A DNA stretch of 64,000 nucleotides, taken from positions 28,301,682-28,365,681 of the forward strand of contig NC_080417.1 in the NCBI RefSeq assembly GCF_029873635.1. The letters run 5' to 3'. Below, one piece after another: positions 39,701 to 52,800 of this stretch. The translations under genes and the position numbers were made by a program. Below the pieces are notes generated by a model, which saw only the letters and a program-made list of their open reading frames with translations, did no database searches and was not told the DNA's origin. The DNA is from Malania oleifera. Lineage: Eukaryota; Streptophyta; Magnoliopsida; Santalales; Ximeniaceae. Each line of letters begins with the position of its first letter. Position 1 is the first letter of the stretch.

Positions 39701-42700
39701 CTCCAATCCAAGAAGTCTACTAGAATTGGCTATGTATTATTGGAATCTCATCATCCATACATAAGACTCCAAAGTGCTGACTGAAGTTGAATTACTGAGG
39801 CTCTCGACCAAGGGCGCGACCAGGGAACCAAGAAGACGCAACCAGGTCGGGTGAACATCAGATTGACTGAAGAATTTCCCAAGAGTCTCGACTAGGGCGC
39901 GACCAGGAGGAAGTCATGGTGCCAACATGTCGAGAGTTATCGAGCCCAGCAAATTTGCTTCGTGAGATTTCTGCCAAAACTTTCCTATTTTGAAATCAAT
40001 CTGTTGTAAACCCTTTTGGGTATAAAATCAAACTTCGAACATGTTGATTAGGATTCCCCTTTGCCCCTTTGGTTAGTGACAGACCTAGAGTGTCGTTGGG
40101 TGCCATTTAGAATATGTTTACTGCTTTCTTTCAATTTCATGTCTGGTTCGTGTTCGGATTCTTCGAAGGCCTATGACAACCTTCAGGTTCCGAGTGCTGC
40201 CACGTAAATTAGATTGGTTCCGATTTGGTTCTTTGAGGGCCGATGACAACCCTAGAGCTTGGATTCGATCCGTAGAGTAGTTGGTTCTCAATTGTAATCC
40301 CGACTGCTAGTGACAGGCCTTCCAACTTCAATTGATGCAATTTTCAATACTTGTCAATTTACAATGCTTTGATTTCAATTCTGCAATTTAAATACCATGT
40401 CTTTAATTTCCATGCTCATTTAGTTCTCTAATTGTGATGAAACCCTAGGGGATAGGAAAGCATAGCTAGGGATTCAGTCACTTATACGTAATAGGGTACG
40501 GTTTCTATAGAGGATTCCATGTTCGCTGGATAGGGTATACCCTGATACCCGATCGTGCTCCAAACGATTGGTGCACCTTCACTACCCTATGCCACTTGAG
40601 CGGTTCAATTGACCGTTGAACCTAGTACAGATAGCTGACCGGACATAGTTATTGCAAATGACAGCCTAAGCCGAATTCACAACTAGAGACTTGTTTTCTA
40701 AAAGTAATTTCATTGCTTGTGTAATTTAGAAAACAACCCAAAATCCCATCTTTTTTCCCTTTTGCTCAAAGCGTAGTAAACTATATTAAAACTGGTAAAC
40801 AACTACACTGAGTCCCTATAGATCAACACTCGACTCACTCGTTGTTCTACTAAACTTGTGATTAGTTAAATTATAAATATTATTTTTGGTTATAAATATT
40901 ATTGTTCATAACATATGAACAATAAAAAACAGCTTTCTTATTGTAACTTGAACTTATAGGGAAAAAAATTTATGGATGAAATCAAATAAGCAATATTTAT
41001 AGAAAAAAGTATTTAGTTATTAAGGAAAAATTAATATACTTCTAATGACAAATGTAGACCAAGTAGGACACAAATAAAACATTGGGTAGAATTCTTCTAT
41101 GGTGTCAAGGTAATAGCTATGAATAGCCATCAACTCTGAGAAAAGGGCAAAAAAATGGGACGTATTATGGAACATACAATGCATTACAGATGCATGATCA
41201 TTATGCTTTAACTAGGTTATTCTATTTCACCTTTTAGAAATAAAAGAACTTAAATCAAAATACTTAATAGCATGGTGATATATTTAAACCAAGCTTCTAC
41301 TTTGAGCACATGCAATGGAGCCATATATAGTCAAACGAAATCCAATCCACGAAATAATTTGATCCATGGACAGCACCGTCGTGGTAAAAGTCATAATGCC
41401 AGTGCATCACTACCATAGGGCATAGAGGGGGAGGTCATAAACGTCTATACCATAAAATTGATTTTCAACGGAATGAAAAAAAAAAAAACATATAGGGTAG
41501 AATCATAACTATAGAATATGACCCTAGTCAAAATGCATACATTTGTCTTATACACTATGGGGATGGTGAAAAGAGATATATTTTACATTCCAAAGGGGCT
41601 ATAATTGGAGGTTTCATTGTTTCAATTATAGAAGTTCCTATAAAAAAAAGAAAATGCCCAACCTTCGAGTACAGTTTGAACTATTGATTTATGCAATTGG
41701 ATGCAACCAATTAGAATTACGTAGAAACCTAAAAATCGATCACTAATCCAAGTTGAGCACCTCTACACAATATACCTCAACAGAAAAATAAAGGATAACG
41801 ATAGTAAGTCATAGAGTTCAGCACTTCCTCATAAAGTTATAGACTCTAGAGATCTAGTAATATGGAGATGACAGCAAAATTATTTCAAGCACCAATAGAA
41901 CCTAAAGCGCCCTTGTTTCAAAGAGATGAGGATGGGTTATTCACATTTCATTTGATGGTCAAAGGCGAATTGAAAGCTATGGAATGGGAATTCTAAAGAT
42001 GCCCCACCCTGAGGGTAGGGGTAGGGGGGGACCAGGGGTGAGGGAAGGAATAGAGATGTAAGGTATATAAACTTTCGACTTATGATTGTAACAAATTATA
42101 ATCAAATGACTTTGGGTTGTTGATTACGCGTCAAAACTGCGTAATTCCCTGCTACGCAGCCATGCACCATCATCAGCAGCAAGAGCTCCACAAGCAGAAG
42201 CAGCAGCAGCAGAGACTTGAAGACCCGAGAAGCAACTCCACAGCTGCTGGTTTTGCTGCTGCTATTCCAGCAGCTTTCATGGCTGCCTATCTCTCTCTCC
42301 CTCTATTTTATTTTAGTTTTTATTTGTTTTGTTGTTCCTATTTCTTCCATTCTCCTTCAATGTTTAGTTGTTTTTTTTTTTATTCCAAGTAAAGTTTAAG
42401 TCAAATTGTTATTGTTTAGGGAATTTAAATTCTTTGTTTTATTGAGTATTATGTTTCCATTAAAGTTATTTTTTTTGTTGGTTTTGTTTTTTATGTTTTG
42501 AGTATGTTAAGTTTGATTTCTTGAATAAAATACAAGAAGGAAAAAAAAAATTGTCTTTATTTTAGAAAGTAATTTAGTTGCCTTCCTTTCGTAAAATTTG
42601 ATTTTTGATTGAAGTTCGGTTTAATTTAGGTTCGGTTTTTATTGGAGTTTATGTTTTTATTTATCGTATTCTATTATCAGTTAAAACATTAATAGTTTAT

Positions 42701-43772
42701 TTTAGTTCGAGTTTTTAATTCGTGTTAAAGGTCCGGTTTTTATTGCGCGTGTGTGTTTGGTTTAGCTTCTATTGTATGTTTTTAATTCCATGTTCTAGGT
42801 TACCATCCTTAATTAATGCGTGCTTTGATGTTTCCTTGAGTAGGTTAGGGTTTCCCGTTTTTGTTCTTTAGTTCAATACATGTTAGTTTAGGATTTCAAT
42901 TTACGTGTTATTTAATTCGTTAAAAGTGAAATTGAACAAACTTGAGACCCTGAATCTGAACCAAGTTCAGTGCATTTTTGTTTTCGATTGGATAAACGTA
43001 AAATTAGAGATTAAAACACATTCCTTGAGAAGACGATCTAGCCCTTGGGCTTAATATTACACGACGTAACTCCTATACTTGGAATAGCTTTCGAGCTGCT
43101 CATTTTTTGAGTGAGTCAGTTGTTTGCCAATGCCATTAATTGACAATTACACAATTAAAATAATTTTGAATTCATCTTAAACTCAGCAACCAAATATGAA
43201 TAAAAAATGGACAAACCGTTGATTCAAGAACAATTCCCAACCATTAAGATTTGGTCTTGGTCTAAAGGAATAAGATTTGTTTCTTTTACTTGGTCAATAA
43301 CTGCAAATCCCAACAATTGAATTGATTAGTTGGGGGGAATCACGGCTTAATTTTGATTGAAAACTGATTCATATATCCAAAATGATTTAAAAATATACAG
43401 TTTTGAATGTACTACTTTTTGGGATAAAGAACAAGATCAGTCCAATAACTGTACCTGTACCAATCCTAAGTCATACATTTATTTTTTCTGATATGCTCTT
43501 AATTGAATTAAATCCTAATGGGTGCGGATTGATGTAGGTACAATTATTGGACCAACCTCGTTCTTTTATCCGAAGTAGTACTATAGTTCAAAACTCTATA
43601 TTTTGAAACTATTTTGGATATATGAACCAACTTCTAGAAATATAAGTCACCATTCTAGGATCCCATTTCCTAGCACCATGACCAAAATAAACTCTTACTT
43701 CCATCATCACTTCTAAATGATTGTTCCAATATATCCTTGTCATTTCTCCCCACACTTCCTCTTACAAATAAA

Positions 43773-43838
<66 letters not shown>

Positions 43839-46800
43839 ACATGAAATAAATAATTGTTCCAATTGAAACTTCTACCGTAGATTGGCTGTTGGAATGCACT
43901 CCAAAACATTAATTCCTTTCTATTTGTTATTATCTTTATAACTATTACCAACTCAAATGACCAGTCCAAATACAAATAGCCAAATCCAAATAGTTAAAAA
44001 GATGAATCTACTCTTAAGAATCATTAAATCTTATAATTTCTTGTTCTAGCATATTATGGACATTTTTTAAAATATAAGAATTAGATAGTCCTCTGTGGAA
44101 CCTCTAAGAGGTCCAATTGGTTAGGACCTGAGTAGACTGAAACAAGGTTGCTAGAAGCGGATCCTACGTATGATCGTTGGGGAAGCCTGTAGGATTTGAT
44201 TGTGGATAAAAAGATTGTACTTGCAATGTAATAAATTAAAATATTATGTATTTGGCAATTTATGACAACTCTCAATAAAATAAGCTTAGAAGTTTGTTAA
44301 GATTAAGAAATTAAAACAAATTACAGGAATGTAGCTAGCTTGCTAGCTAGAACCTAGAAGATTTTTCCTTCAACGATTTTGACCCCAAAAAAATCTGAGT
44401 GGTCTGAATTGCAAAGTGCTCCACAAAGGGCAAACTGTTGCTCACTTGTTTAATTATTAAAAAAAAAAGTGAAAAAGGAAAAATAAAATGTTAATCTCAA
44501 TTCGAACTGCAGTAAATTTCTCAGCTTCTGTGTCTTTGTGATCAGACCATGAGAAGAAAAAGAAGGAAAGAGAAGAAGAGGAAGAAAAGAAGGAAAAGAA
44601 AAGCTTTTCCCTGATGGAATAAAAACTTCTTGTTAATCAAAACGAAAAGAAGAAGAAAAAGAAAGTTGTCTGCTATCTGCTTTGGGGAAAAAAAAAATAC
44701 GTCTTTGGCTTATCGATGATAAGAGAAAAGAAGAGGAAGAAGTTAAAAAAAAAATTACAAAGATAATGTATAACTGCTTCAAACCTGCAACTTTAAGCTC
44801 CCAGCCATACTCCCCGCAAATTTTTTCTATTACAAAAGCAAAGTGTTTGAGCCAATAAAAACATAAATTGGACCTTTTTCTTTAAAATCCTAAACAGATA
44901 AAATCCATTTTCTGTTGCACAAGTACGATTAGGATAACCTAAGTAGGATCACAACCCTAGAATCCTATCAGGACCCTAGTGGGATCCGACCTGATTTTGA
45001 TTCTACATACGATCCAAATTGATTAGGCAAGTCAGGACTGTAAGACCATATGTCCCATATCGGGATTTTGATAACCATGGACTGAAAAAAGACATACAAC
45101 CTTGGCAAGAACAGCATTCTGCAGAACATATGACTCATCACATCATGATAACCAAAATCCCATAAAAAAATTAAGCCCAAAGCACTCATATTGTGGGCTT
45201 TTACAACTAGAACATCGAAATCCAATGAAACAAGATTCTAATTTCATTGTGATTTTAAATACATATGAAAAATCATGAACAGCTAAGATTCAATATAAGC
45301 AGGAAGCTCATAAAATGACTTGAGGACAAGGTCTTAGATTTTGATTACGAGCAAAAATTCAAAGCTCCAACAGAAATTTCAAGGGAAATTTTCAATTTTG
45401 ATGTCAATTTCAATTTCGATATGAAAAAATTATGGAAATTAGAAGTAAAGCATGGAATTCTATTATGAAACTTTAGAAATGGTTAATAAACATAATATTG
45501 TAAGTTTTAGAATTGATAGATTATAAACTAAATACATATATGTTGTGTATGAGGTGCAATCAATTGTAATATAATATGTGCATTAAACATATTCATAATA
45601 TACTACATGCATTAACCATATTCGTTAAATTTAATAATATATGTATCAAACATACTCGTTTAATATAAATGAATTCATGAAAATATCATTTATTATACAA
45701 ATAAAGATAATTTAGAATGAATGGTTAAATAAAATGTTGTTGTAAGTTTAATTTTTCATATAATTTCAAAAGCCTTTGAATATTTTGCTTCGATAAAAAA
45801 AAATAAAAAATAAATTAAAAAAGATAAATTAAGAGAGAAATTTCACTTTGCATCTAAATCTACATTTGAATTCCAAGGAAATTTCCTTCCATAGTTCAAA
45901 TTTCGGAAAGTTTTCGTTAAAATTTCGAAATTTCAATAAATTTCAGATGATTCATGGAAATTTCAATGAAAATTATGTAAGACAAGAATTGATTGACATT
46001 TCAATTTTGAGTGATGGAAAATGGAAATTTCGACAGTTTCGTGGAAATTTAAGACCATGCTTGAGGATATTGGATTCCAGCTCCAAACAGAGACTTGTAA
46101 AGGCTGCTGCCCACACCTAACCTATTGAAGGTGATATAAGCCTAACTGCCCAAGTAATGTCACATTAGCATAATTATCAATACAACCAGGAATAGGACAA
46201 GAGAAGTTGTCGAAGAGAAAGAAAAAGCAAGAAATTGAGTATGCCAGCAAAGATTTAGACTCCCAAACAAGCCGCACTCCTAAATACAAATTCCTAATGA
46301 CAAAAACACCCCCCATACAAATAAAGAAAATACAACCCTATACTAGAAAAACTAACACTTAAACACTCCCCCCTGAAGTTTTCAGCAACCAACCCCAGCA
46401 TGGTACAAGCTTGGCAGAGGAAGCAGGCCCAAACATGGCCTTAATGAACAAATCTCCTAGACACCACAAACAGAGCAGCAACAATATTTTTCATCACAGC
46501 ATTTCTTATAAAAATGGCAGTTAACTTCAATGTGCTTGGTCCTTACATACAGTACAGACAGTAGCTGGATTATCACAAAACATATCCATAAACTTTGTCA
46601 GCCAAAAATCCATATCAGACATAAGAGATTTCAACCATAAAAATTCATGACACCATGGTCATAGCTCTGTATTCTACTTTGACACTTGTAATTATAGTTT
46701 GTTACTATGCCAAGTAACAAGATTACCACCCACAAACATACACTGCTCGACAACAGACCATCGATCTTCTGCTGAACTAGCCAATCAATATCACAGTACC

Positions 46801-49800
46801 CCACAATGTCCAATCTTGTATTACACCTATTGAAATATGCAAATGTTGTGAATGTTGTGTTTGTGCTAAGAACATGCTGCAATATTGATATATTAAGTGA
46901 TCTTGGCATTTTAGTGATTAATACACATACTTCATGTCATTTTGATGATTCCAAAACTTGTGTAATGACCTTGTTAGAAAATCATTTTCAATATATGAGA
47001 CCCTAAATATTCTTCAAACAAGTTGTAACAGGCCTGGCATATCAGTAGACACATGATAGGCCAACAATTCAAACCATGTGCATGAGTAGACTCAACAGAT
47101 TGTGAATAGACTCATGGATGAGCAGAATAGAAACTGATATTCTGCCCAAATATCTTTCTCGCAGATTTTCATGGATATTTTTGCATAGTCATGTTACACT
47201 TAAAGTTCTGCAATATTATTAAGCATAGGTCAATGTTTTCTATAATTTTGTTACACGAAAAATTAAACATTTAATTGTTTAAAGTTAAAAATGGTACCCA
47301 TTTGGGAACAGCAACAATATATGCTCCAAACATGTATTCTTTTTTAAATTCAAATACATGGTTTTTATTTGCTAAATTCGGATGCATATATTCATTGCCT
47401 TATTTTTAGATTGAATGTTTGAGTTCCCTAAATATATGGAATATTTTGTACTTTTTTTTTTTTTTTTTTTTTTTTTTGGAGAATGTTGTGTATTGAAGGA
47501 AAAGGAAAACTTCAAGACAAGAAAGAGTTGTTGGAGCCTCTTGAGTGAAACAGCCAACCCTATCCATCCTTCATTATTTAAACTTTGCGTGCAGCATTCA
47601 AAAAACATAGCACCAAAAGGAAACCAAAGAAGGAGAAAGTAAAATTCAGAATACAAGAAAAGAGAGCAACATATTCATCCTAGAGGAGGAACATAACTTT
47701 GCTTCTTGATCTTAAGTAGAATACACAAGTTTGTGCTCATAAGGCAACTCATCTTTGCTGATAACACAAATCATTAATTCGTAAATTGACTTGTGCTAAT
47801 GTTGATATACTATTGGACCACAAACTGACATGTTAAACTTCTTATATCTTATACACCTATACGGATCTGATCTCACATCTACTTTGTACGACAAGAATTC
47901 TATTTAAGTTTGTGAGAGTTGTGTCACTTTTTCACTTGCTGTATTCTTGGATCAAGCATTTATGTCTATTGGCTTTGAAGCCTAGTTATATTGAGAGTCC
48001 ATGAGCTGAAAACACACACAATATCTGATATTGAGATAGTGGAATACCCAAGTGAACTTCCTTACAAGTGGATGTAGGTCACGTGGGGCCAAACACTTTA
48101 AACCTTGGTGTTTGTTTAGGATTGCTTATTTGTTGTGTTCAGTTGCTTCCATCCCAAACTTTAAAATAAATAAATAAATGAAGTTTTTCAAGCACAATTT
48201 TAATCACTCCCCTGATTCCCCCCCCCCCCCCCCCCCTCCTCAACCCCCCAGTTGCCATGCACTATATAGGCTAACAATTGGTGTCAGAACAAGTGTTTGA
48301 AGTACCAGACATACCCTAGATTGGATGTTGAATGGCATCCATGGTGAGCAAAGGAATTGTCAAAGGACAATCAAAAAGTTCAACACTACTACCTATGGCA
48401 CAAACCACACCCAATGAAAATCTAGAAAGAGAAGTCATGCATAAACCTATGGGGAAAAAATTATAGCAGAAGAAGATATTTCATTAGTGAAGGAAAAGTG
48501 TACAAAAAGGAGCATAAGAAATCCTCCTAAGAAAAGATAACAAAAAAGACAAAAATAGAATCAAATCAGTCACAGTGCAACTCTAGAAAACACACCCTTT
48601 TAGGCAACCTGCTACAACAAAGCCATGTACTAAATCTTTTTATCCCAAAGCAAAGGCAAAGGCAAAGTCATCTTCTTCCTTGTAAGGATACAAGCATTTA
48701 AAAAAAAAAAATATGTCCCGGGCCACAAGGCTCCCAGCTTTGCAAGGGTAGGGGGAGGATTGTCATAGTGTGTGCAGCTTTAACCCTGCTTTTTTATGTA
48801 GAGAGGATGTTTCCTTAGACTTGAACCCGTGCGCAACCAATCACAAAGGAGCAACCTTACCATTGATCCAATGCCCACCCTCAAAGGATACAAGAATTCA
48901 TTCCACAAATATCCCATGAAACAATAATAAAAAAATATAAATGAGTAAAAAATAAAAATAAATAAAACACCACACCTCCACCAAACCAAATCCAAACCAT
49001 CACTACTTCTACCAAAACTTATAAAAGAAATAGTCAACAAATCCTCCACCGATTTTGGGCAAACCCAATTCTACCCAAAAATGCCAAACAAACTGTTCCA
49101 AACCCTCCATGAGAAGAACAATGTAAGGAACGATTAGAAAAAAATTATGAGCTATCAAAACAAAGGTGCACGCATCTGAACATAAAGCCCCGTAAGGCCT
49201 CAAGAGTGGCCTCATGCTCTTGATAGTTGGTGTTACCTCTCTTAAGACAACCGACCAAATAAAATCCAAAATCATAAAAGGAACTTTGGCCTTCCAAATA
49301 CTATGATGAAGCGAAAAGGGCATGTTTTCACAAAACAAAATCTCAAAGAAAGATCTATAAGAAAATTCCCATACGAATATAGAACCTAGGCCTTCCAAAT
49401 ACTACGATGAAGTGAAAAGAGAACATTTTCACAAATCAAACACTTAAAGAAAGATATACAAGAAATTCCCCATATGAATATAGGACCTAGAGCATTCATC
49501 CCATAACAAGAACAAAAATCCTCCAACAAACACAACATAGTGAGAGTTAAGATTGCAAATGCAAAGGCTATGCATTTAATGTATTGTTCACTTGATCCCA
49601 ATGAATTTAAAGGAGTGTCAATTTGTGAATGTGCGAAAGAGATATGGGATAAATTAGCGCATGAAGGTACTAAATACTAATCAAGAGAAGGAATCTAAAA
49701 TAAACCTACTTATGCATGAATATGAGATGTTTTTGTAAATGAAAGATTCTTAGATGTATTCTAGATATACATGGATCATAACCTCAATTATCATGTTGGG

Positions 49801-52800
49801 TAATTGTTATACTAATGTGAACGTCATTAGAAACATTCTTAGGTCAATGCCATCCAAATGGGGAGCGAAAAAGGATAATGGCTAACAAACTAGGACTTAA
49901 AGCTACGAGATCACATTGAACTAGAATGTCAAGGAGACTTCAAGGGGCAAAAATAGAAGTGACTTGTCAAGTGAAGGAGTCTCAGATGGAGATGATGGAA
50001 GTGAGATGCACATATTTGCTCATACAGCAAAATTTCTAAATAAAAATGGATTCATGAAGAAGAATTTAGAAGGAAGAAAAAAAAGGAAAAAAAAAAATGA
50101 ATGATGATTCAAAGCAGAAAGATGGAACAGCTTGGCTATGAATGCAATAAGTCGAGACACTATATATATGATTGCCCATTATACAAAAAGAAGAAACCAA
50201 AGGGCAAAAAGAATGCCATGGTAGCAGTATGAAGCAACAGGAAAATAGCAGTTTAGAACATGAGTTAAAAAAAAGTTCATCTCATGATGCAACTTGCAGC
50301 AAACCCTGAGGCCTGAGATAAAGATATTTCCTACCCGTGTACTTTTTGTAAGTTAGAAGAAGCATTTGAAGAACTTAGTATAAGAAGACTAAGAATAAGA
50401 ATGATGATGCACAGCTCATTGGAGACAGAAATTCGTAAAGAATTATATCGTTGAAGGTCTACCCAATTTCAAGATTAAATAAGGATATTTTTTATGATGT
50501 GTTTTTAAAAAGAAAACAAACTAGATCCGGTTTCAAATATAAAAATATTGGATCTACTCCTATACATCTTGAGTTTTTGGATAATGCAAACCAACTATTG
50601 GTGGCAATAAATATATTCTTGTCGAAGATTATTCTCACTCTACTTGGACTATGCTTATGAGATCTAAAGATGACATTTTTTTTTTTTTTTTGACTTTATG
50701 AGCTTTTGTATAAATATGCAAAATAAATTGATTGCAATACTAGTAATAAGTGATCATGATAAAGAATTTGAAAATAAGGAGCTCTCCAGTTTTTGTAATA
50801 TGAAATCGGACATCATTTTTATGCCTATTACAACTCAACAAAATGGTCTTATATAACGTAAAAACATGACACTGACTGAAATGGCACCTTGTTAGACCAT
50901 TGCTAAATAAATCCCTATAAACTTCTGCATGACAGAAAATTTTAATAACTTATTTCATATATTTGGTTGCAAATTTTTTTATATTAAATTAGAAAGAGAT
51001 GAAAAATAAGTTTGATTTAAAATGGATCAAGGTATTTTTCTTGGTTATTCTTTGCACAGCAAGGGTTATAGAGTTTTTTTTTAAAATTAAGGAAAACTAA
51101 GACATTATAAAAGAAACTAAAAGGTGATAAGAGTACGGGGTTCATCAAAATGGGTGGATTCTCTACTCTTGAGGAAGTTGCATTGTTTCTCATGCAAGTC
51201 CCAGGAAGTTTGTGTCCCAGATTGCTTGTCTTTTCCTTTTCCCTCCCCTCACCCATTTCAAAGTGGACAATGGCAACAACATTTGGTTTTGGGAGGACAC
51301 CTAGGTGTGTGAGGGTTCACCAGTGTTGGTGGAACCTCTGTTTGTTTAGCTTTCTACCCTTCACAATGCACCTATTAGCAGTTTTTTATTCTTTTCCCTG
51401 GGGGGGGGGGGGTGGTGGGGTGGTGGGTGGGAGTGGGTGGTGTTGTTCTTGAGATTTCCATTTTCTAGGAATCACAATGAAAGAAAGGTCGATAAGCTTA
51501 CCACCTTATTTAATGCTGGACCAATATGGGAGATGTTAGGGTTTGGAAGTAATTCTTCAGTTCTATTTTCTACTAAATATTTCTTCCATCACCTCCTCAA
51601 ATCTCCCTCCCCAATTTCTTCCCTTGGTCCCACGTCATTTGGAAGGATAAGGTTCCTCACGATTCAGATTTTCATCTGGGTGACTCAATAGAACTAAAAG
51701 GCCCTACAAGGCTCTCAGCCCTGATAAGTTCCAGATGTCCAAAGAAACAATTGCACACCTCTTCCTTCATTGCAAGGTGGCAATCCATCTTTGGAGTTCT
51801 CTATTTTCTTGTTGGTGAAGCTTAGGATCCTACACCATGGGCAATGGGGGTGAATTTTTTCTTGTCAGAGATTGGGGTTTCGGAAAGAACAGGAAGGACT
51901 ATGCTTAGCAACTATTATTTCATTTCTTGGCCTCTCTCTAGGCCATTCCTTCAGGTTTTTTTGGGGTTTTTCGCTGCCCAATCTTGTTGGTTATTGGGAC
52001 ACAGCATTAATGTAATTTACCGTAATTCTCCAGTTTTTTATGGTTGCTCTTTGGAGGTTGTTCTCCCTTTATTGTACTTATTTTACTCTATTAATGTATT
52101 TTTCTTATCCAAAAAAAAAAACTAAAATACACACTATGGAGAACGAGACGTCCTCCAGTAAATGGCTAAAAACTACAAAAGTGCTGCTCAGCAGTCCATC
52201 TGGAGGTGACAACCGACAACAAAATTCTTTGAAAAATTTCCAAAGAGTGAGCCTAAAAAGGAGCAGCAAAAAAAAAATGTGTGTACGTGTTTACCATATC
52301 CCATAATAAGAGCAAAGATGCACAGTTGAAGTTTCATGCATGAAAAACAATATTGCACATGTAAATGTGTCCCTTGAACAAAAGAACTCTTCCTCTTCTT
52401 GTAGAATTCTTAATAAAAGAACATTAATTATAGAAAAAGGAAGTGTATTTGGATGACCTTGCATGTGTACATGTGACTCTTGAACAAAATAAAAATGATA
52501 TCTCATTCACAAGAGGCAAAGAGCCGCAGTGATGCAGGGACAGCATCCAGGTTCTGCAGCCATGGGAGAATTTAGAAGAAAAGAAGGGGAAGGGAGGAGA
52601 GAGGAGAAACCAAGGGGAAACTCACATTCAATTCCAATTCAAATTCATCAACAACCCCTTAAAACATGGCTTTCACACACTATTTATAAGAAAGCCTCTA
52701 AACATATGAAATTACATATACCCCTAAAACTACATAGCATTACAAACATACCCCTACAATACACAAATATTACAAACAAGCTCCCAAATGCACATAACAC

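Noticed and set aside
40972..41668. rpl23 and rpl2 as functional genes
   Set aside because: Several in-frame stops and indels are present, and the region is plastid DNA within a nuclear intron.
42117..42392. Plus-strand open frame with H/Q-rich start
   Set aside because: It is made by CAG repeats and T-rich sequence in a probable LTR. It shows no domain or splice context of a gene.
43776..43834. Long GA run as a regulatory element
   Set aside because: GA runs occur at several places here, in introns and dead elements, with no promoter context.
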